The notes under the pieces: generated by a model
Database searches by the model: none
What the model was told of the DNA's origin: nothing
What the model saw: only the letters and a program-made list of their open reading frames with translations
Assembly (NCBI RefSeq): GCF_009856625.1
Contig: NZ_CP047241.1
Span: 1,798,001-1,862,000, forward strand
Origin: Aquitalea denitrificans
Lineage (GTDB): Bacteria > Pseudomonadota > Gammaproteobacteria > Burkholderiales > Chromobacteriaceae
Length of the DNA stretch: 64,000 nucleotides
Direction of reading: 5' to 3'
Position numbers and translations under genes: made by a program
Shown here: piece after piece, positions 60,051 through 64,000 of the stretch
Layout: each line of letters opens with the position of its first letter
How positions within the stretch are numbered: the first letter of the stretch is position 1

Positions 60051-60395
60051 ATGTCCGATTTCATCACTGTACTGCGTGAAACCTGCCCGATCCCGGTGGT
60101 TGATGCCACCAAGTGGAAGCGTATCGGGGGCGACCCACACACTGTCAACCTCAATGCCTATCTTTCCAGGGATGGCAGCAAAATCATGGGAACCTGGATT
60201 TGCACCCCGGGCAAGTTCGAGGTGAATTACGAGAAGTGGGAGTACTGCCACTTCCTTGATGGCTACTGCATCATCACACCGGAAGGTGAGCCGGCAGTGC
60301 ACTTGAAAGCCGGTGACGTCTTTGTGATCGAACCTGGCATGAAAGGTACTTGGGAAGTGGTTGAGACAGTGCGTAAATACTTTGTCTTCGCCTGA
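60051..60395 (+). CDS. Cupin-domain protein (Cupin_3)
   Basis: ATG 60051 gives 114 residues; the frame upstream is not coding. The sequence is one small beta-barrel: GTWICTPGKFEVNYEKWEYC (first cupin motif with Glu in place of one His), HFLDGYCIITPEGEPAVHLK, AGDVFVIEPGMKGTWEVVET. This fits the Cupin_3 family of small domains related to ureidoglycine aminohydrolase. No neighbour gives a pathway; substrate unknown. Confidence 0.85.
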   Translation: MSDFITVLRETCPIPVVDATKWKRIGGDPHTVNLNAYLSRDGSKIMGTWICTPGKFEVNYEKWEYCHFLDGYCIITPEGEPAVHLKAGDVFVIEPGMKGTWEVVETVRKYFVFA

Positions 60396-60520
60396 ATTTT
60401 CAGTGCGCCATGAATCGCCACCGCTTTTGTCACGCTGTTGATGACCGGTGCGCGTGTTGAAGCAGGTGGTGGACGTATCCAGCCCAAGCGTGGGCGATGG
60501 CCCAAAACTTGCGCTTAAAG

Positions 60521-61783
60521 TCACTCCACCTGCATCACATCCCCAATCCTGGTGGTGTAGCAGGGTGATTTCATGTTTTGCCGCATGCGCCAGCCCTCGC
60601 TCAGTCCTTCCGCCCCCAGCCTTATCGTGCCACTGCCAAAGTCGCGGTTGAGCTTGTCGATGGCGGCCATCAGTTGGGCGCGTTTGGGGTCGGGCGGGGG
60701 GCTGAACAGATCGTGTTGCTGGATGGCTGGGGTGCCGATGTCCATCAGGATGACCCCGGCCTTGTGGTAGCTGAACTCCTTGCGCCAGATGGCGCGCAGC
60801 GCGGCCTGGGCGGCGCGGTTGAGCAGCAGGGTGTCGGCACTGGGGTGGATCAGCGGCACGCAGGTGTAGCCGTGGTACTGGCCCAGGTCGCGAAACGGGT
60901 TGGTGCGGATGCTGACACCCATCAGCCCGGCCACGCAGCCTTGGCCACGCAGCTTTTCGGCGGCGCGGGCCACGTGGTGGCCGATGCTGGCGGACAGCGC
61001 GGGCAGGTCGTGCACCAGCCGGCTGAAGCTGCGGCTGGAGATGATCTGCTGTTTGGTCGGAGCCACGTCCTCCAGTGCCAGGCAGGCCACGCCGTTCAGC
61101 TCCGCCACCGTGCGTTCCACCACCACATTGAACTTGCGCTTGATGTGGCGCGGGTCGGCCTGTTTCAGGTCCAGGGCACTGTGGATATGCATCAGTGCCA
61201 GCTTTTCGGCAATGCGCCGGCCAATACCCCACACTTCACCCACCGCAAATTCGGCCAGCAGCCGGTCGGCCTCGCGCGGGTTGAGCCAGTCCCATTCAAA
61301 CACGCCCTTCCACTCAGGCCGCTTTTTGGCCACATGGTTGGCCAGCTTGGCCAGCGTCTTGCTGCTGCCCATGCCCACACAGTTGGGAATGCCCAAGCCC
61401 TGCCATACGGCCTGGCGGATGCGGTGGCCGTGGCTGTCCAGATCCGGAATGCCGGTAACATCCAGAAAACACTCGTCGATGCTGTAGATTTCCTGCAGCG
61501 GGGCAAAGCGCGACAGCATATTCATCATGCGGCGTGACATGTCGCCGTACAGTGCGTAATTACTGGAAAACACCGTTACCCGATGTTTGCGGCATAGTTG
61601 CTGTACCTGATGAAAAGGCAGGAAGGCCGGTATGTCCAGCGCCTTGGCCTCGGCGGAGCGTGCCACCACGCAGCCATCATTATTGGACAGCACGATGATG
61701 GGGCGGCCTATCAGGTCGGGGCGGAATACCCGCTCGCAGCTGGTATAGAAGCTGTTGCCGTCCACCAGCGCAAAGGTGCTCAT
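60521..61783 (-). CDS. umuC: Y-family DNA polymerase V catalytic subunit
   Basis: The 420-residue translesion polymerase carries the Y-family palm motifs FALVDGNSFYTSCERVFRPDL (first catalytic Asp), SNNDGCVVARSAEAKALDI, and YSIDECFLDVTG (second catalytic acids). The helix-hairpin-helix GIPNCVGMGSSKTLAKLANH and a C-terminal little-finger domain follow. Its ATG overlaps the umuD stop by 4 bases, the usual umuDC arrangement. Length is normal. It should be SOS-induced and act with a UmuD dimer. Confidence 0.95.
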   Translation of the reverse strand: MSTFALVDGNSFYTSCERVFRPDLIGRPIIVLSNNDGCVVARSAEAKALDIPAFLPFHQVQQLCRKHRVTVFSSNYALYGDMSRRMMNMLSRFAPLQEIYSIDECFLDVTGIPDLDSHGHRIRQAVWQGLGIPNCVGMGSSKTLAKLANHVAKKRPEWKGVFEWDWLNPREADRLLAEFAVGEVWGIGRRIAEKLALMHIHSALDLKQADPRHIKRKFNVVVERTVAELNGVACLALEDVAPTKQQIISSRSFSRLVHDLPALSASIGHHVARAAEKLRGQGCVAGLMGVSIRTNPFRDLGQYHGYTCVPLIHPSADTLLLNRAAQAALRAIWRKEFSYHKAGVILMDIGTPAIQQHDLFSPPPDPKRAQLMAAIDKLNRDFGSGTIRLGAEGLSEGWRMRQNMKSPCYTTRIGDVMQVE

Positions 61784-62196
61784 ACCAGCCGCCGCACCAC
61801 GGCAATCACCACGCCCCAGATCTGCAGCATGTAATCGCCCTCGGCCGGAATCAGCGGATAGCCGGGCGCATCGGCCATCAAGGCCAGCAGGCCCTGCTGC
61901 TTGTGCAGGCGGCGCAGCACAAAGCCGTCCTCATGCGCAGCCACCACCACATTGCCATGCGCCGGGCTGCGCGCCTTGTCGATCAGCACGTAATCACCCT
62001 TGAAAATGCCGTGGATGGCGTCGTTGCTGGCCAGCATCAGGAAGGTGCAGTCCGGGTCGTCCACCAGCAGGGTGTTGAGGTTGATATTGTCCTGCACGTA
62101 GTCGTCGGCCGGGCTGGGGAAGCCGGCGCGCACGCTGCTGGCCATCAACGGAATGCGCAGCGGGCTGGAGCGGGACAGGGGGATGGGGTAGTGCAT
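61780..62196 (-). CDS. umuD: UmuD-like protein lacking the Ser/Lys catalytic pair
   Basis: ATG 62196 gives 138 residues that align without gaps to E. coli UmuD over most of the length. The cleavage site is AG at 24-25 (VRAGFPSPADDY). At position 60, the catalytic Ser of GDSM is replaced: the segment reads ASNDAIHG, with Ala. The catalytic Lys of the TVKKL strand is also missing: VLRRL has Arg. The rest of the S24 fold is intact (GDYVLIDKARSPAHGNVVVA). It would therefore not be able to cleave itself. A dyad-like stretch TGATTGTGTACAAAATCA lies 15 bases upstream (62211-62228). Confidence 0.88.
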   Translation of the reverse strand: MHYPIPLSRSSPLRIPLMASSVRAGFPSPADDYVQDNINLNTLLVDDPDCTFLMLASNDAIHGIFKGDYVLIDKARSPAHGNVVVAAHEDGFVLRRLHKQQGLLALMADAPGYPLIPAEGDYMLQIWGVVIAVVRRLV

Positions 62197-62300
62197 GACA
62201 CTGCTCTTTATGATTGTGTACAAAATCAAATATAGCAGAAAGCTGCCATGCAAGGCGTAGATTTTGCTGCTGGATAGTGGTGTACCTGGCTTGGTCCTGC

Positions 62301-63398
62301 TTACTGCAAGCTGCTGCAGCCTGCCGCTGTCAGTGGTCCGGCCTGGTCCGGCACATGGCCAAGTACCGGGCGGCGCCACCATGCGCTGGTTTCTGCCGGC
62401 TGGCGGATGTCCAGCCTTTCGCCAAAGCAGGGGGTGCGTAGCGGCACGCCAGCTTGTGCGGCCAGTGTGCTGATGCGCTCCAGCGGTTCGGTCCAGCCAT
62501 GCAGTGCCAAATCGAAAGTGCCGTTATGGATGGGCAGCAATACCGCGCCGCGCAGGTCGAGATGCGCTTGCAGGGTTTGCTCGGGGTGCATGTGCACGTC
62601 TGCCCAGTCTTCGTTGTAGGCACCGTTTTCCAGCAGGGTGAGGTGGAAAGGGCCGTGGCACAGGCCGATTTGGCGAAAGCCGTCGAAATAACCGCTATCC
62701 CCGCTGAAAAATACCCGGCTCTGGCTGCTGCCAATCACCCAGGATGCCCACAGGGTGCGGTTGCCGTCCGTCAGGCCGCGCCCGGAAAAGTGCTGGGCCG
62801 GGGTGGCAGTGATGTGCAGCGGCCCGGCATCCAGCCCTTGCCACCAGTCCAGCTGGCGGATTTTTTCTGCCGGAATGCCCCAGGCTTGCAGGCGATCACC
62901 CACCCCCAGCGGGGTGACGAACAAACGGGTCTTGTGCTGCAAGGCCTGTACGGTGCTGCGGTCCAGATGGTCGTAATGGTCGTGCGAAATGATCACCACA
63001 TCCAGCTGTGGCAAGGCTTCCAGCGCGATGGGCGGCGCGTGGAAACGCTTGGGACCGGCAAAGGAAAACGGCGAGGCGCGCTGGCCGAATACCGGGTCGG
63101 TCAGCAGGAAAACACCATCCAGCTTGAGCAGCACGCTGGAGTGGCCCAGCCGCCACAGGCTGTTGTCTGGTGCAGCGGCCAGGTCGGCCGGGCTCAGGGG
63201 CAGTGGCTGGATGGGCCGGTCAGGTACGGCGTGTGGTGATTTGTCGGTGAAAAATCGCAGCATGATGCGCAGGGTGTCGCGCAGCCCGCCAGCGCGGCGT
63301 GGCTGGGCATTGCGATAGCGGCCATCGCGCAGCAGGCTGCCGCCGGGTGATGGCTGGCCGGTTTCGGCTGCCGGTTTGTCTGTGTTCAAAGTGGGCAT
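62301..63398 (-). CDS. MBL-fold metallohydrolase, NAPE-PLD/RomA-like
   Basis: A 365-residue protein with a metallo-beta-lactamase core: LGHSSVLLKLDGVFLLTDPVF, the metal-binding motif ISHDHYDHLD (H-x-H-x-D-H), TPAQHFSGRGLTDGN, FFSGDSGYFDGF and LPIHNGTFDLALHGW. The pattern WRLGHSS...SPFSFAGPKRFH belongs to the NAPE-PLD-like group, which in bacteria has uncertain substrates (phospholipid or lactone). The N-terminal 50 residues are poorly conserved. It ends 30 bases before the C-terminal side of umuD's upstream region and is transcribed like its neighbours on the minus strand. Confidence 0.88.
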   Translation of the reverse strand: MPTLNTDKPAAETGQPSPGGSLLRDGRYRNAQPRRAGGLRDTLRIMLRFFTDKSPHAVPDRPIQPLPLSPADLAAAPDNSLWRLGHSSVLLKLDGVFLLTDPVFGQRASPFSFAGPKRFHAPPIALEALPQLDVVIISHDHYDHLDRSTVQALQHKTRLFVTPLGVGDRLQAWGIPAEKIRQLDWWQGLDAGPLHITATPAQHFSGRGLTDGNRTLWASWVIGSSQSRVFFSGDSGYFDGFRQIGLCHGPFHLTLLENGAYNEDWADVHMHPEQTLQAHLDLRGAVLLPIHNGTFDLALHGWTEPLERISTLAAQAGVPLRTPCFGERLDIRQPAETSAWWRRPVLGHVPDQAGPLTAAGCSSLQ

Positions 63399-63442
63399 GG
63401 GGTTTCTTCCTGGTAAGGGAAATGAAATGGCTTGCAGCGGGC

Positions 63443-64000
63443 TCAGGCGCAGCTTCTTTCCAGCACGCCTTGTGCTGTCGGCATGTGTTCCTGCACGGCA
63501 AACCAGTCCGGCAATAGCGGCGTCGGGGTGCTGGCGGCATCCAGCAGCAGCAATTCGGCGGCGGACAGTTGCAGCTTGATGGCGTGCAGGGCGTCTGTTT
63601 GCTGCATGGCACTGTTGAAGGCCGGCACGATGCTGGAAACCGGTTCGCGGGCCAGCAGCCAGGCCAGGACAATCTGGTTGGCGCTGGCCTGATGGCGTGC
63701 TCCGATATCACGCAGCAGTTCGGCCAGTCTGTGCTTGCTGAGCTGGCCCTCTGGCGGTGTGCTGCCGGAGAGATAGCCCTGGGCTTGTACCGGGCCGGCA
63801 TGACTGTAGGGCTGGCCTGCCGGCGGGGGCTTTACGATCAGGCCCAGGCCGTAGCTTTGCAGCATGGGGATGGCTTCCCGCTCCGGGCTGCGGGTATTCA
63901 GGGCGTAGTGCAGCTCGCCAAAGCAGAAGGGTGCCCAGCCGTGACGCTGTTGCAATTCCAGCGCTTTGGCCGCCTTCCAGGCGGGCCAGTTGGCAAAGCC
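63443..64000 (-). CDS. Aldo/keto reductase, 5' end beyond the window
   Basis: The frame is open to the window edge, so only the last 185 residues are seen. ANWPAWKAAKALELQQRHGW, ALNTRSPEREAIPMLQSYGL, VLAWLLAREPVSSIVPAF and the C-terminal LSAAELLLLDAAS match the aldo/keto reductase family in the YajO/IolS style. The catalytic Tyr/His/Lys residues must lie upstream, outside the window. It is followed by the MBL-fold gene. Confidence 0.87.
   Translation of the reverse strand, partial: GFANWPAWKAAKALELQQRHGWAPFCFGELHYALNTRSPEREAIPMLQSYGLGLIVKPPPAGQPYSHAGPVQAQGYLSGSTPPEGQLSKHRLAELLRDIGARHQASANQIVLAWLLAREPVSSIVPAFNSAMQQTDALHAIKLQLSAAELLLLDAASTPTPLLPDWFAVQEHMPTAQGVLERSCA

Noticed and set aside
62211..62228. 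Classical SOS box before umuD
   Set aside because: The stretch TGATTGTGTACAAAATCA is dyad-like but does not match CTGT-N8-ACAG; LexA control cannot be claimed from it.

Overview
The window looks like a chromosome segment of a betaproteobacterium of the Neisseriales/Chromobacteriaceae type (Chromobacterium, Aquitalea or Vogesella-like). This is inferred from moderately high GC, the gene families, the cydP-cydA-cydB-cydX order and the exosortase-B polysaccharide locus; no rRNA is present to prove it. No tRNA, rRNA, CRISPR array, prophage or intact insertion sequence was seen.

Region 1 (1.4-24 kb) is an exosortase-associated exopolysaccharide (EPS) locus. A PEP-CTERM protein lies behind a candidate sigma-54 promoter. 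It is followed by epsL, a polyprenyl-phosphate sugar transferase, epsD, epsE, epsF, epsG, exosortase B (xrtB), epsI, a flippase, glycosyltransferases, a Wzy-like polymerase, an acetyltransferase, a secreted glycoside hydrolase, a UDP-sugar dehydrogenase and an acyltransferase. A PAP2 phosphatase, galU and a PilZ-like protein follow on the other strand. xrtB is split by a frame change exactly at a run of eight T. EpsG joins an MshEN-like domain (a known c-di-GMP fold) to a kinase domain that has lost its nucleotide-binding motifs.

Region 2 (24.7-37.3 kb) is signalling and respiration: a soluble chemotaxis receptor with a zinc-type CZB domain, a methyltransferase, then a PAS-type sigma-54 activator divergent from cydPABX. 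An almost perfect -24/-12 promoter and TGTCA/TGACA repeats lie between them. Next come a LysR/SDR pair, two c-type cytochromes (DHC and SHP types), and divergently a cytochrome b561-ferredoxin fusion followed by a P1B metal ATPase with a hemerythrin-like tail.

Region 3 (37.3-49.6 kb) holds an aldo/keto reductase, an MFS transporter with a LysR regulator, a decayed proline-racemase-family fragment, and a long minus-strand operon. That operon encodes FAD amine oxidase, DUF1365, a cyclopropane-synthase-like methyltransferase, DUF3833, an SDR, an NTF2-like protein, DUF2256, a photolyase, a lipocalin, a small Trp-rich protein and a renalase-like FAD protein. It resembles light/singlet-oxygen response operons and has a divergent TetR regulator.

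Region 4 (50-64 kb) is mixed: an IS3-type remnant, an SPFH protein, a triple-BON protein, a trans-3-hydroxyproline catabolic pair with a GntR regulator, a hydrolase/thioesterase pair with a GlxA-like regulator, a cupin protein, a umuDC operon whose UmuD lacks both catalytic residues, an MBL-fold hydrolase, and an aldo/keto reductase cut by the window edge.
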